A stretch of 56,503 nucleotides of DNA from Opitutales bacterium (lineage in GTDB: Bacteria; Verrucomicrobiota; Verrucomicrobiia; Opitutales; UBA2987). Within the stretch, counting starts at the first letter, position 1. Each line of letters opens with the position of its first letter. This document shows, piece after piece, positions 9,124-19,022 of the stretch. Location: assembly GCA_021772515.1 (NCBI GenBank), contig JAJFLU010000059.1, forward strand, positions 1 through 56,503, given 5' to 3'. The notes under the pieces were generated by a model. The model was not told the DNA's origin. It searched no databases and saw nothing but the letters and a program-made list of their open reading frames with translations. A program made the translations under genes and the position numbers.

Positions 9124-10473
9124 TTATGCTTGAAGGTTCGAGATTTGAGAGACAAGAATAGTCGGAGATGGAATCATCGGAATGGGTTTTGGGTAAAATT
9201 GGCCTTCAAAGGTCGCACAATCGATGATATCTTTCTCCCGCATAGGAACGGCCCAAGGGACATTTAACTCAGCAAAAGACCGTTTCTCATAATATGACCG
9301 CAACGCGTTGTATTCAATGTCTTTGATTGTGTCGTGAACCTCCTCACCGTCATCAACAATGCGCTGGCGATACTGTTCTGGAATATCGTAAATGGGGGTA
9401 ATATCGTGGACCGCGTTGACCCACTGAACTGGTCCTGAGGCAACTTCCGTTGTACACATTCGGGCCGGTTTTCCCTCTATCACATCAATCATTGATTTGA
9501 ACATGATTTCCCGCATTTTGATATGCCCCGGAGTCGTCATCGAATAGGAGTTGGAGCCAACGGTAAACGTGTGGAAGTTGGAAAAGCGCCACAGTAAACT
9601 ACCCCGGGATCCAGTGATTAAGATTTCGGGATCGAGGGTATGGTAAGAACTATGACTAAGGACAACGGCTGCTTCGACACCGTTATCCATTTCTGCCACC
9701 GTGCGTATAGTATCAAAGCTTTCGATTGGCTTGGAACGATATATCTCAGCGCCAACTTTTATCAGTTTAGCACGGCTTTTGATATCTCTACCCAACCAGA
9801 ACATTATCAAGTTAATGAGATGGGAAAGCGCGTTGTGCAAAGGTGAATCGAGAATCCAAGACTGACCGTCGTGCAATTTTCCGCTCCAGACATTACGCTG
9901 GAAATAGCTCTCGGGGCGCGGCCACAGGCAAATGCAGTCAACTCGCTCCAATTCACCTATTTCCCCTGTCAAGAGCCGTTTTTTGATATCCCAGGTCTCC
10001 TCCTGATACATGTGCTGGAATCCTACGCCCACAAGCATCCCGGTTTCACGTTCAGCCTCCTGTATGATAGCGACATCCTGCAGAGTGGGCGCCAGTGGTT
10101 TCTCAACCAATACCTGAAGTCCAATTCGGAGGCAATCAACCGTCATTTGTCTGTGCCACCCAATACCGGTTGGAATACAGACCCAATCCATGTTTTGCCT
10201 CTCTTTGGCCAGCATTTCCCTATAGTCGGAATATATTGGTATCCCCAGGCGTTTGAAATATTTTACCTGTTCAGCCGCCTCATCGGGGTTAATTATGGTA
10301 ACCGCAGCCCATTGAACCCGGCCTTCTTTTACAAAATTTCCAAGACCCTCGTAATAAGAAATGGCATAACCAGTGACACCGATAAGACCTATCCGAAGAG
10401 GTCGCTGGTTCTTAAATGGCATCACATTCTTGCTGGTTTGCTGAGGTGCAGAAGAAAGGCTATTTGTTTTCAT
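9124..10473 (-). CDS. Gfo/Idh/MocA-family oxidoreductase
   Basis: A 449-residue NAD(P)-dependent sugar or polyol dehydrogenase of the Gfo/Idh/MocA family. The N-terminal Rossmann domain has LRIGLIGVTGYAISYY near residues 25-40 and the cofactor/catalytic EKP motif in LVEKPLAP. The C-terminal domain is the usual open beta-sheet substrate domain. An extra 17 residues precede an internal ATG (MPFKNQRP), so the start could be slightly downstream. Gfo/Idh enzymes oxidise or epimerise sugars and sugar acids, and the locus has two more (24588, 34235). Lying between xylA and a GxGYxYP gene, it probably works on a monosaccharide released by the locus. Confidence 0.88.
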   Translation of the reverse strand: MKTNSLSSAPQQTSKNVMPFKNQRPLRIGLIGVTGYAISYYEGLGNFVKEGRVQWAAVTIINPDEAAEQVKYFKRLGIPIYSDYREMLAKERQNMDWVCIPTGIGWHRQMTVDCLRIGLQVLVEKPLAPTLQDVAIIQEAERETGMLVGVGFQHMYQEETWDIKKRLLTGEIGELERVDCICLWPRPESYFQRNVWSGKLHDGQSWILDSPLHNALSHLINLIMFWLGRDIKSRAKLIKVGAEIYRSKPIESFDTIRTVAEMDNGVEAAVVLSHSSYHTLDPEILITGSRGSLLWRFSNFHTFTVGSNSYSMTTPGHIKMREIMFKSMIDVIEGKPARMCTTEVASGPVQWVNAVHDITPIYDIPEQYRQRIVDDGEEVHDTIKDIEYNALRSYYEKRSFAELNVPWAVPMREKDIIDCATFEGQFYPKPIPMIPSPTILVSQISNLQA

Positions 10474-10660
10474 TCGTTGATTGGATCAGCGTTGACCACA
10501 GGAACAAACAAGATATGCCGCACCCGAGTTACTGAACCAAATTAATCAAGCGTCACGCTAGGGAATGGGAAGTATTCTGTCATGGTGAAATTACTTTTTC
10601 AGTAAAGCAGAGGCCGGATGAGGGGCGGGTTATATGGCGTCCTGAAATCGATCACTTCCC

Positions 10661-12769
10661 CTATTCGCCCTCGGGGCGTGTGTATTCCTCAAAAGTGGGT
10701 TCCTCACCCGCCATTTTTAAAAAAACGTCGAGAGGAACGACTTCAAATGCAGGCCCAAGGCCATCAAGAATGTTTTTGACCCGCTTAATATCGCTCCATT
10801 GACGCACGTGCATGAGCATAAAGTAAGGTCGTTTCTCGTTAATAGCCGCCAATTCCAGTAAATCGGCACGCACTTCATCTATCGGACGCCCTGGGGCCAT
10901 GTAGTAGTCATATGAGAGCATAGGCCGACCATCGCGATTGGTAAAAGTGTATGCTGGGGCATAGCCGTTGAGAAACCCTATCACTTCCGGCATGCCATCA
11001 TAATAGATATCGATCACTGATTTCGGAAGATCCGGATTTCCCTCGACTGAAGCACCTTCAGAGTAATCCATGATTTCAAAGATATTGAGGTCGAGTTCCT
11101 CCATCATTTCCCTGGATTTATCAACAACCATGGGAAGATGCTCCAGCGGAATCGCTTTGGAATACATGTATCCGGGGCCGGAAAGTCCTCCAATGAACAA
11201 ATCGTTGGGAGTAGCCTGGGAGTAAAACATCTCAAGCATGGAGGGCCCCATCCAAAGCCAGTTTTGCGTTACCTGCCAGGCGTAGGGGATTTCACCACGG
11301 CCCGGTCGGGTCCAAGCGCCTATACCGAGAGAATCCGTCTGCACCGCTGTGATATAGACCTTATTTTCCGGTTTATAGGTTTTGCCCGGCTCAATATTAT
11401 GATTGTTCTTAAATTCGAAGCCCGGAGTGAGTGGGACTTGAGTGTTGAAACTCATATTGGGAAGCGTGTGCAGTCCCGAAACTCGGATGACATGCGATGA
11501 GGCGAGTTTCACATGGTCGCGCTCGCGGTCTTTTTTGTAGGAATGCCAGCCAAAGCACATGCCCATTTGATTCATTTCTGAAAACAGCCGGTCAGCCAGG
11601 TGGTATTCATCCGTTTCATCGGGGTCATCCGAATCGGTTGAGAGGTCAGTGAAGAAACATTCATGATACATCCCGAAATCAGCCACTCCGGGTTTCATAC
11701 GATTCCCGTGTTCCCCGCCCATCCAAACGATATAATCTTTATTACAGCGATCCCAATACTCTTCGTAGGCCCATTGGTAGATTTCAAAATCGCTTTGCCC
11801 TGTAAAGCGGCCCCGGAAATCTTCAACCTTCTGCAATCCAAATTCTTCGACGAGAGGAATCAAATCCTCTGAGACCACGATGGCGTCTTCCAGGCCAGCC
11901 ACCGTAAATGCCACAATCAGCGAGGTTCTCACCTCTTTGTCCCACACTACATATTTCTCGACTTTGTCTCCGAGCAATTGCAGGGCGCGGCGTAGCGTAT
12001 TTATCTTTGTGAAAGTAAATTGTTTGTGCTCTTCGTAATATTCAAAAATTTCATCCGTAAAGCGAAAATCCCAAGTCTCGGGGTAGATGAAATACAGGAG
12101 AGGCCCCTGCTCATTGACTACTCCCTGCAATGTGATGAGCGCCGCCTGTTCGGGGAGCAGTCCATCGATTTCCCAATCTGGTTTCATATCCATGTAATAA
12201 GCCTCCCGGTAACCTTCCCGCTTTAGTTGAAATACCAGTGGCTGGTCCACGGGACGCGTCGGGCGTTGGATAGACCAGGTCAATCTTGTCCCTGTATCAT
12301 CCAAAGCGATGGTCGAGGAGCTCACGAAATCGCTCCTGCCCTGCGAAGATAAAATGCCATACTGCTCTTCCAGTTGTAAAACCCGGTAAGGCACAACCCA
12401 TTGGGCGGAGATTTTACGAACTTCGCCCACTGGTCGGCGCAGGCCCATAAAAACGTTGCTGGCAAACACTTTATGATCAATGGAAAATTCGTTAACCTCG
12501 CCACTCATCGTCAGGTCGAGTTTTTCTTCGTGATGCCGCCTACGCCCCCAGCGTTCCGTCAATACCACCCGATCATTGGAGACCTCCTCAAACTCAAGAG
12601 ACACTGTTTTGAACAAATCGACATCGCTGCTTTCCTTGGGAATTAAAATCCATTTGCCGAGCAAATCGGCAGCGTTGGGTTCTCCGAAGGTTTCTGCTCC
12701 CGAGAGCAGTGCGAGTAAAACACTCCATAGCGTTACCTTGACCCAGGTAATGTTGTAGAAAATTTTCAT
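10661..12769 (-). CDS. Secreted GxGYxYP-family protein fused to an N-terminal beta domain
   Basis: A 702-residue exported protein. Residues 1-28 form a signal peptide (MKIFYNITWVKVTLWSVLLA...). Residues about 33-185 are a beta-rich domain (GKWILIPKESSDVD...) resembling the separate 172-residue protein at 42231-42749. The rest is the GxGYxYP N- and C-terminal domain pair, with the signature present as GPGYMYS at 531-537; the final proline is serine here. The family is associated with carbohydrate loci and has been proposed to be a glycoside hydrolase, but I know of no firm biochemical activity. It is paralogous to the 550-residue protein at 40556-42208, sharing stretches such as YVVWDKEVRTSLIVAFTVAG. 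A candidate operator lies upstream at 12893. Confidence 0.82.
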   Translation of the reverse strand: MKIFYNITWVKVTLWSVLLALLSGAETFGEPNAADLLGKWILIPKESSDVDLFKTVSLEFEEVSNDRVVLTERWGRRRHHEEKLDLTMSGEVNEFSIDHKVFASNVFMGLRRPVGEVRKISAQWVVPYRVLQLEEQYGILSSQGRSDFVSSSTIALDDTGTRLTWSIQRPTRPVDQPLVFQLKREGYREAYYMDMKPDWEIDGLLPEQAALITLQGVVNEQGPLLYFIYPETWDFRFTDEIFEYYEEHKQFTFTKINTLRRALQLLGDKVEKYVVWDKEVRTSLIVAFTVAGLEDAIVVSEDLIPLVEEFGLQKVEDFRGRFTGQSDFEIYQWAYEEYWDRCNKDYIVWMGGEHGNRMKPGVADFGMYHECFFTDLSTDSDDPDETDEYHLADRLFSEMNQMGMCFGWHSYKKDRERDHVKLASSHVIRVSGLHTLPNMSFNTQVPLTPGFEFKNNHNIEPGKTYKPENKVYITAVQTDSLGIGAWTRPGRGEIPYAWQVTQNWLWMGPSMLEMFYSQATPNDLFIGGLSGPGYMYSKAIPLEHLPMVVDKSREMMEELDLNIFEIMDYSEGASVEGNPDLPKSVIDIYYDGMPEVIGFLNGYAPAYTFTNRDGRPMLSYDYYMAPGRPIDEVRADLLELAAINEKRPYFMLMHVRQWSDIKRVKNILDGLGPAFEVVPLDVFLKMAGEEPTFEEYTRPEGE

Positions 12770-12892
12770 AAGATCGAATACAGTTCCGTGAATAATCAGA
12801 CTTTAAGTTTATTGATTAAGAAAGAGGGTAAACTAGACAGGGCTATTGGGTAAGAAACTATGACAAACATAAAACCACAACCGGGGTTTTGT

Positions 12893-12903
12893 TTTACCGA
12901 AAA
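12893..12903 (+). promoter_or_regulatory. Candidate operator A, TTTACCGAAAA
   Basis: One mismatch to the proposed pseudo-palindrome TTTACCGTAAA. It lies between the divergent starts at 12769 and 13040, about 125-135 bases from each. Confidence 0.4.
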
Positions 12904-13039
12904 GCTTTCTGGCGTTTGAAATTTGTCTGTCTGATTTCATAACCTATTGAGGCAGAAATAATAACTAGCATTCGCCTATTAAATTTCGTGCCCATAGCGC
13001 CATAATTTCAAACTCAATTTTCTTAGAACCCCGTAATCC

Positions 13040-13855
13040 GTGGAACTCGCCATCATTACCGATGAAATCTCGCTTGACCTCGAAGAAGCGCTCAGTGAGG
13101 GCAAGGCATTGGGGTTTCGCAAATACGAACTTCGCTGTATTGATAACTACAAAATGCGCGTCCCATTTTTTAATCAGGGAAGGGAAGCGCGTCTTTTAGA
13201 AGAAATCGCCAAAAAGGAAATAGAGATTTCCGCGCTGACTCCAGGTGTGTTTAAAAATTCACTATCGGACAGATCTCGCCTCCAAACCGAATTGGATGAT
13301 ATACTACCGAAAACCTGCGAAATGGCAGTCCGCTTAGGGGCACCTATGATTATCGTATTTGCGTTTTTGGAGCAAAAGGCAAGCGATAGGGCCGAAGTGA
13401 TAGCACGGCTCCGGGAGGCGGGGCAAATTGCCAAGGCATTCGGCCTTCAGATTTCGGTTGAAAACGAGCCGGGCCATTTCTGCGACACAGGAGTTAAAAC
13501 TGCCAAAATAGTCAGCGAAGTATCAATGGACAACGTGGGCATCAACTGGGATCCGGGCAATGCCCTTGGCGCCGGAGAGATCGCCTACCCCATAGGTTAC
13601 GAAGCGATTAGACCACATCTCTTCAATATGCACGTTAAAGATAATATTCCCCTTCCAAATTCTAAATGGGAGAACCGTTTGATTGGGGACGGCGGCATGA
13701 ACTGGTTGGGGCAGCTAAAAGCTGTAAAAAAAGACGCTATTATTCCCCATTTGACCCTGGAAACTCATGTTTTCCCAGTTCTCGAATCCACACGTGAAAA
13801 CCTCAGACGTCTCAGGATTCTCATTGAAACGATAGACGATTTTTATAAGCCGTAA
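13040..13855 (+). CDS. Sugar phosphate isomerase/epimerase (xylose-isomerase-like TIM barrel)
   Basis: A 271-residue AP-endonuclease-2-type TIM barrel of the sugar isomerase/epimerase superfamily, which acts on keto sugars or inositols with a divalent metal. The four metal ligands are all recognisable: E141 in SVENEPG, D171 in NWDPGN, H198 in HVKDN and E241 in LETH. The start is GTG at 13040, and no ATG fits the N-terminus (MELAIITDEIS). It is cytoplasmic and transcribed divergently from the GxGYxYP/Gfo/xylA group, with operator A between. The specific substrate is not predictable from these residues. Confidence 0.85.
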   Translation: MELAIITDEISLDLEEALSEGKALGFRKYELRCIDNYKMRVPFFNQGREARLLEEIAKKEIEISALTPGVFKNSLSDRSRLQTELDDILPKTCEMAVRLGAPMIIVFAFLEQKASDRAEVIARLREAGQIAKAFGLQISVENEPGHFCDTGVKTAKIVSEVSMDNVGINWDPGNALGAGEIAYPIGYEAIRPHLFNMHVKDNIPLPNSKWENRLIGDGGMNWLGQLKAVKKDAIIPHLTLETHVFPVLESTRENLRRLRILIETIDDFYKP

Positions 13856-13883
13856 CTTGCCAGACTTCTTACTCTTTGGCTCT

Positions 13884-15974
13884 TCAAGTCAATGAGATGG
13901 AGATTTCCTTCTTATTGGTAAGATTGGAGACCCGCAGGTTCTTTCCGTTCAGGTGAACTCGACCCTCGCCCTGAGTTGTTGTGATCTGCCAAGTTTGGCC
14001 TTCCCTGCTCCACTCCGCAGGATTTGACGTATCGGAAAGTAGTGCGAAAAGTGTCAGGATGCGGCATTTGGCCCCTATCAAAAGGGTTTCTACATAGGGT
14101 TCCTGCCGCTGGTCCAAAGGATCGCCGGACCGATCGAGATCAAAAGGCGGCACGTATTTATGGCGACGCATGAGAAATATCGGTTTTCCGCCCTCAATAA
14201 CATTGATACTGGCAGCCAGCCCAACTCCATTGCTTTCAGCCATAAAAATCCCTTCCGGGCCGGGGTTTACCTCGTTGATGGTATGCCAGCGCAGGGAAAT
14301 TTCTTCCGGTTTTTCCAATACCGCTTCATCCAATATTGCCACGAATCCCGGAAACAAATGAACAACGGTACGTTGCACATTTGATACTCCATCGTAAACC
14401 CGCGTCAGATCCATTTGCCAATAGCCGCCCAACTCATCATCGAATTTGGCCTCGGTGATGCGGCCACTCATGGAGGCGAAATCAATTTGCTTCTTAACAC
14501 CGCGTGTTTGAGGCGGATATCGCGGCTCGCGATTACCGAACATGAACACATTGTGTCCCTGAACGGAGGCATTGTAGTAATTCCATCGAGGTTCATCGAA
14601 GAAATCCGGGGGATAGCTGGAGGGAGAGCCCAGATCGACGATCATTCGCTCACCGTAAACATCCACGCAAACCTGTCCGCAATCGTTGTGGGCATGATTA
14701 TGATCCCGCTTCACCTTGCCATAAACGACCATGGCTGTCTTGTCCGAATTCCAATCCGTCCGGCTGAAAATATGGGCTCCATTGTCATAGAATGCACGAC
14801 CCCTCGGCAAATACCCCTCAGGACTTACGCCTTGGAGGGAAGGATCATACCAGAGTAGTTGAAGCGGATCCGAGATGGCCTCCAGGTGCTGGTTGACAAA
14901 GCCTTGCAAAACCTGACTGCGAGACGCTGCCGCAATCGCCGACATATATTCAACTTTGGGAATCGCTCCAACCCAACCATCTCCGAAAGCGGCATGAACT
15001 CCGGGTGGAATTGTCGAATAAACCGTCCATTCACCGGTTTGAGGGAAGGGAGGCTCAGTCAACGGATTTTTTCCGCCCGACATGTGATAATAATAGGCTA
15101 AAAAATAGGTGACAGGCACTCTGGTTACACCCGAGTATGCCACCGATTCGTTAAATTCGCCTCCCGCGCCATAAATCGACAAGTAATCTCGCATTTTGGG
15201 GAGAGAAATACCTATCAGGCGATTAGAAAGGGGGTAAGAATCGCCAAGAGCCATACCGGCTATCCCCAGCCCACCGATAATTACGGAAAGCCAGTTGTTC
15301 GAATCGTGGGACCACCAGGGATCCTGCTCCATACTGGTCAGAAATGGCCGTATGCCGCGACGCTCCAGTCCTTCCACAATCCGCTCACGTTCCCCTTTTG
15401 TCAGATGAGGATACATCCAGTCAAAACCTAGAGCAACGTCGAGGGAAAGCTGCCCAGTTCGCAGGCCAGCCGGATGCCCGAAGCGCAAGCTGGACTGGTC
15501 AATCCAGTCGGGCCAGATATCTTCATCAAATAGTGCCCACATTTGCTCGAGGGCCACTTTTCGATAGCGATCCTCTTCGGTCAGCAGAAGCGCCAGGGCG
15601 TTTCGAAGGATTCGCTGCCCGGAGGCTTTGCATATCGTATAATCGGGGTTGTTCAGCTTTGCCCCTGCGAGGTATCTTCCGGGAAAAATCGATTTGGCAT
15701 TTAGAGCCTCGGAATTTTGCTCTTTCTCACATTCCTCCCGGATTTTTTCCCAGATCTTTCGCGGATAACCATGCTTAATCGACTCTCTGATCTCTGCAAT
15801 CGACCTAAGCCCCTCCTTCTCTTCGGATGTAAGAAATATATGCGGATGGCGGGTCGGTGAATAGGTTTCAGATCCACTCAACCATGTGGGTGAAAGGAGG
15901 CTCCCCAGAGAAAATATGCCAACCCGATTTATGGCCTCCCGTCGGGTCAGGGTTTTGACTTTATTTGTATTCAC
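13884..15974 (-). CDS. Tat-exported heparinase II/III-family protein
   Basis: A 696-residue protein with a twin-arginine signal (TLTRREAI, R11-R12, followed by a hydrophobic stretch), so it is exported folded. The N-terminal half is an alpha/alpha toroid and the C-terminal half a beta-sandwich of the heparinase II/III type, with the loop DHNHAHND at 424-431 and DLGSPSS after it. Relatives are polysaccharide lyases that cleave uronic-acid glycosides by beta-elimination and leave unsaturated ends. This suits the GH88/GH105-like enzyme at 22248. It is a distant paralogue of 44870-46873. It is probably in one transcript with the two upstream minus-strand genes (spacing 20 bases to 15995). Exact polymer specificity is unknown. 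Confidence 0.82.
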   Translation of the reverse strand: MNTNKVKTLTRREAINRVGIFSLGSLLSPTWLSGSETYSPTRHPHIFLTSEEKEGLRSIAEIRESIKHGYPRKIWEKIREECEKEQNSEALNAKSIFPGRYLAGAKLNNPDYTICKASGQRILRNALALLLTEEDRYRKVALEQMWALFDEDIWPDWIDQSSLRFGHPAGLRTGQLSLDVALGFDWMYPHLTKGERERIVEGLERRGIRPFLTSMEQDPWWSHDSNNWLSVIIGGLGIAGMALGDSYPLSNRLIGISLPKMRDYLSIYGAGGEFNESVAYSGVTRVPVTYFLAYYYHMSGGKNPLTEPPFPQTGEWTVYSTIPPGVHAAFGDGWVGAIPKVEYMSAIAAASRSQVLQGFVNQHLEAISDPLQLLWYDPSLQGVSPEGYLPRGRAFYDNGAHIFSRTDWNSDKTAMVVYGKVKRDHNHAHNDCGQVCVDVYGERMIVDLGSPSSYPPDFFDEPRWNYYNASVQGHNVFMFGNREPRYPPQTRGVKKQIDFASMSGRITEAKFDDELGGYWQMDLTRVYDGVSNVQRTVVHLFPGFVAILDEAVLEKPEEISLRWHTINEVNPGPEGIFMAESNGVGLAASINVIEGGKPIFLMRRHKYVPPFDLDRSGDPLDQRQEPYVETLLIGAKCRILTLFALLSDTSNPAEWSREGQTWQITTTQGEGRVHLNGKNLRVSNLTNKKEISISLT

Positions 15975-15994
15975 GAATGGGAGAACTTCGGGAG

Positions 15995-17842
15995 CTAGGG
16001 GCGAATCATCCAGACATCGAATTCCTCCGGCTGTTTTTCGATAACCCGGTCCCGTATCGACAGGGTTTCAAAATCGAGCACACGCTCCAACTGGCCATGA
16101 GTTAAGCGGAGCTGGCGTGAATTGGGTTCCGCATGCATGTAACGGCTCCCAAAGAGAGGCCAACTCGCATAGTCAACGGGGTTCCCGTCCACCTTGGGAA
16201 TTTCTCCGTAAATGCAGACTACCTGCCTTCCCCGTAAGGTCGTCAAGTGTACTTCAGGAACCGGCTTTGTAATCGTTTCCAAGGGCAATTTCTTAATCGC
16301 ATTCTTAAACTCCACCCAGCTTTCAAACTCATCTGCTGAGGCGGCCTGGACAACGGTTCCGTTTTTTCGGTGTGGACTATAGAGTCGCTTTCCGCCATTT
16401 TCAAGGGGCTTCCACTCATAGGGAGCCAGCGGGAAATAGGCAATGTAGGCATTTCCACCCTGGACAAATATCCAGCCGCTCTCGTCCTCCTCAAGACGGG
16501 CCAGATCCTTTGAAAAAAATCCGTTGATATGCTCGTGTTTAGTACCCTCAATTATATCATAGAGCGCGATGATGGTATCGTCCTGCTGGTAAATTTGCTC
16601 GTAGGGAGACCCACCAAGAAAGGTGTCCTCAGCCATGTATGATGGCTTGCCTTGTTTGGTCACCGCTTCCGGCATGAAGTCGGGATATTCAGTGAAATAC
16701 ATCTGCATTTCTTCGGTTGACCAATGGGGATTAAGGGAAAATATTGTGTTGTGGACCCCACGGGGATCGTCCACTGCCCAGGTGACATCCCATGAATGTT
16801 GCTGAATGGGTTGGAGCAATCCGCCCTGGTCCGACCCGACCGCGTAGTCCCTGGCCATATAAGTAGTTTTGTAAACGCGGGTGAACCGCTCCGGGCTGTT
16901 GCGCCAGCGCTCTCGGGTACGCTTTAATTCTTTATGCAAATAGGGGCCGTCCCTTTCGGTGGCGATTCGGTAGATGACCTCCGGCAATTCGTAATGCTCG
17001 GCGGCGACTGCAAAGGCAGAACCCCAGCCACCGTAGTTCCGGGGCGGCGGAGTGTTGCCGAAAAACAGCCAGCTGAAAAATGAGGAAAGGCCGTTCCATT
17101 TTTCAAGAACCTGCCCATCACTGGTGCGGGCATGTGCCCCGATATAGATACCGTCAAGGGTGTCTATGGCGAAGTCGGCCATGATATAGTCCACCATCAT
17201 CTGGCCGCGAATACGCATCTCTGGATCTTTTGCCCATACAGATAAATAGAGCATGGGTATCATGTATTCGCCGATATAGTGGGTGCAGTCGTATTCACCT
17301 TGACCACGAGATGTGGTTAAATTCATCCACCAAATAAGGTAATCCCGCGCTTCCTCCCTATTTTCCTGAGAGCTTTTTCCCGAGTACCACTCCTCGCCGC
17401 CCAGATCCGGCCAGAATTCCGACATGAGGAAAAGAGAGGTGTAATACATCGCCCAATGGTTCTCGGTGTCACCGCGCATTGGCATGTAGTCGCGCCAGGC
17501 ATTTCGCAGAGCCTGCTTTGCCTCATTTGATAACTGATCCTTTCCGAGATAGGCGATGCTCGTCATGGGAAACATCCAGAACATGTCTCCACGGGGTTCT
17601 TCGAGGATGTTGATTAACCGTTGAGATGCCCAATCGATATGCTGGCCAAGAGCCAGGCTGGCCGAGATTTCGCCATGGTTTCCCGTTTCCAGATCCGCAG
17701 GATCAACCCGGCCCGCCCGCCATTCAAGAACTTCATTGATCCTGTCCAGATAAGCCTCGTGTCGATTGGCGAGAACTTCCGACGCGGCAAAAGTGTAAAG
17801 GGAAGCGCCAACGAAAAAAATAGTGTAAAAAAGTATCCTCAT
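15995..17842 (-). CDS. Exported protein of unknown function, helical toroid-like
   Basis: A 615-residue protein starting at ATG 17842 (MRILFYTIFFVGASLYTFAAS), which gives a clean signal peptide. A longer upstream reading would overlap the neighbouring gene and place the signal internally, so it is rejected. The mature part is rich in W, Y and helical repeats (DYMPMRGDTENHWAMYYTSLF, WMNLTTSRGQGEYDCTHY). This resembles the alpha/alpha barrel of polysaccharide lyases and glycosidases, and a C-terminal beta part follows. I cannot name a family. Its place between a heparinase-like gene and an Asp-box protein, with 20-base gaps on both sides, suggests a periplasmic role in polymer breakdown. Confidence 0.6.
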   Translation of the reverse strand: MRILFYTIFFVGASLYTFAASEVLANRHEAYLDRINEVLEWRAGRVDPADLETGNHGEISASLALGQHIDWASQRLINILEEPRGDMFWMFPMTSIAYLGKDQLSNEAKQALRNAWRDYMPMRGDTENHWAMYYTSLFLMSEFWPDLGGEEWYSGKSSQENREEARDYLIWWMNLTTSRGQGEYDCTHYIGEYMIPMLYLSVWAKDPEMRIRGQMMVDYIMADFAIDTLDGIYIGAHARTSDGQVLEKWNGLSSFFSWLFFGNTPPPRNYGGWGSAFAVAAEHYELPEVIYRIATERDGPYLHKELKRTRERWRNSPERFTRVYKTTYMARDYAVGSDQGGLLQPIQQHSWDVTWAVDDPRGVHNTIFSLNPHWSTEEMQMYFTEYPDFMPEAVTKQGKPSYMAEDTFLGGSPYEQIYQQDDTIIALYDIIEGTKHEHINGFFSKDLARLEEDESGWIFVQGGNAYIAYFPLAPYEWKPLENGGKRLYSPHRKNGTVVQAASADEFESWVEFKNAIKKLPLETITKPVPEVHLTTLRGRQVVCIYGEIPKVDGNPVDYASWPLFGSRYMHAEPNSRQLRLTHGQLERVLDFETLSIRDRVIEKQPEEFDVWMIRP

Positions 17843-17862
17843 GTTAGCAATAAAAGGGTTGG

Positions 17863-18888
17863 TTACTCCTCGGGGATGAAGACATAATCGAAAACCAGGG
17901 TGCCATCGAAAAGGAATGGCCTCCAACTGCGCCCGAAATCATCCGATACATAAACCGCTTCCTGATAGGGATTTGCATAGATGCGGTTGGGGAAATCGGG
18001 ATCTATCGCAAGGCTCCAGATATTTTTACTTGGCAAACCCTCACTACGATGCTTCCAGGTTATTCCTCCATCTTCGGTAGTTAGTACGCCTGCTCCCCAA
18101 CCACAAATCGCCATCTTTTCAGAATCCTTTGGGTGAAATGCGGCCTGATGAAGCGTATGGCTGTTTCCTATGCTGGAAATAGGTTTCCAACTCGAACCGC
18201 AATCCGAGGAAATCCAGGCACCATCGCTTTGCGTGACAGCAATAAATACGTCGCTCTGGTGGGGAGACTGAACAATGTCATTAACCGTCGCTTGGGTGGG
18301 CAAAACAGGTTTCCATCTCTCGGCGGCATCCTCGCTGAGGTAGATACCAAGCTCGGTGCCGGCTATTATGCGGTCGGGGTGTGTCCGGTCAACAGCGATG
18401 ACCTGAGTGTATTTTCGTTTTATTCCTTTGTCCTTATAAGCCCAGGTTTTCCCCTGATCTTGTGAGAGAATAATGCCATCAGGCAAGGCGGCGTAAATGC
18501 GGTCGGGGCGATGTGGGTCCACCGCCACGTCCTTTGGTTCGGTCATATTCCACCCGGTGAGAATGCGCCAACTCTGACCTCTATCCCGAGTTCCCAAAAT
18601 GCCATTGAGCGCGGCCAGATAAAAGACGCTTGAATCGCGGGGATCGAATGCTGCACCATCGATTCGAGGATGATGAAACCCCACGTGCTCAAGGGTTTGG
18701 CGATCATTGCTTCGAAAAACTCCGCTTTTATGAAGCGTCCTTCGCCCAATGGTGAAGTCCTTGGTTAAACTGGCCATCATATAGAGTGTATGCTTTGCCT
18801 CTCCGGGGTTTCCTATGGCTGTGCTCTGGAAGATGAAAACCCCGAGCAAAATTTGCTGTAATAAACGGACAAATGCGGATATTCTCAT
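17863..18888 (-). CDS. Exported Asp-box (BNR/sialidase-like) beta-propeller
   Basis: A 341-residue protein starting at ATG 18888 (MRISAFVRLLQQILLGVFIF), which yields a signal peptide; an in-frame TTG 12 codons upstream is less likely. At least five Asp-box repeats of the S/TxDxGxxW type are visible: TRDRGQSW, SQDQGKTW, SSDCGSSW, TEDGGITW and SDDFGRSW, with a degenerate SEDAAERW. This indicates a VPS10/sialidase-like beta-propeller. Such proteins bind or hydrolyse glycans, but the catalytic residues of true sialidases (arginine triad, FRIP) are not seen, so binding or an unknown activity is more likely. It is the first gene of a three-gene minus-strand unit with operator B just upstream. Confidence 0.75.
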   Translation of the reverse strand: MRISAFVRLLQQILLGVFIFQSTAIGNPGEAKHTLYMMASLTKDFTIGRRTLHKSGVFRSNDRQTLEHVGFHHPRIDGAAFDPRDSSVFYLAALNGILGTRDRGQSWRILTGWNMTEPKDVAVDPHRPDRIYAALPDGIILSQDQGKTWAYKDKGIKRKYTQVIAVDRTHPDRIIAGTELGIYLSEDAAERWKPVLPTQATVNDIVQSPHQSDVFIAVTQSDGAWISSDCGSSWKPISSIGNSHTLHQAAFHPKDSEKMAICGWGAGVLTTEDGGITWKHRSEGLPSKNIWSLAIDPDFPNRIYANPYQEAVYVSDDFGRSWRPFLFDGTLVFDYVFIPEE

Positions 18889-18936
18889 TGGGAACAGAAA
18901 GAATTGAAGAAAAGAGCGGATCAATTTATTAGGGTA

Positions 18937-18947
18937 TTTATCGTAAA
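18937..18947 (+). promoter_or_regulatory. Candidate operator B, TTTATCGTAAA
   Basis: One mismatch to TTTACCGTAAA. It lies 49 bases before the minus-strand start at 18888 and 75 bases before the plus-strand operon start at 19023. Confidence 0.45.
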
Positions 18948-19022
18948 GCCAAAAGAGTTTCGTTATGGCTACCCGTGTTAGCTAAATAATTTTGAGTTTA
19001 ATTTCACTACTATAATCCAATC

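Noticed and set aside
9871..10545. Plus-strand open frame of 224 codons
   Set aside because: It lies opposite the Gfo/Idh gene at 9124-10473 and shows no recognisable protein features.
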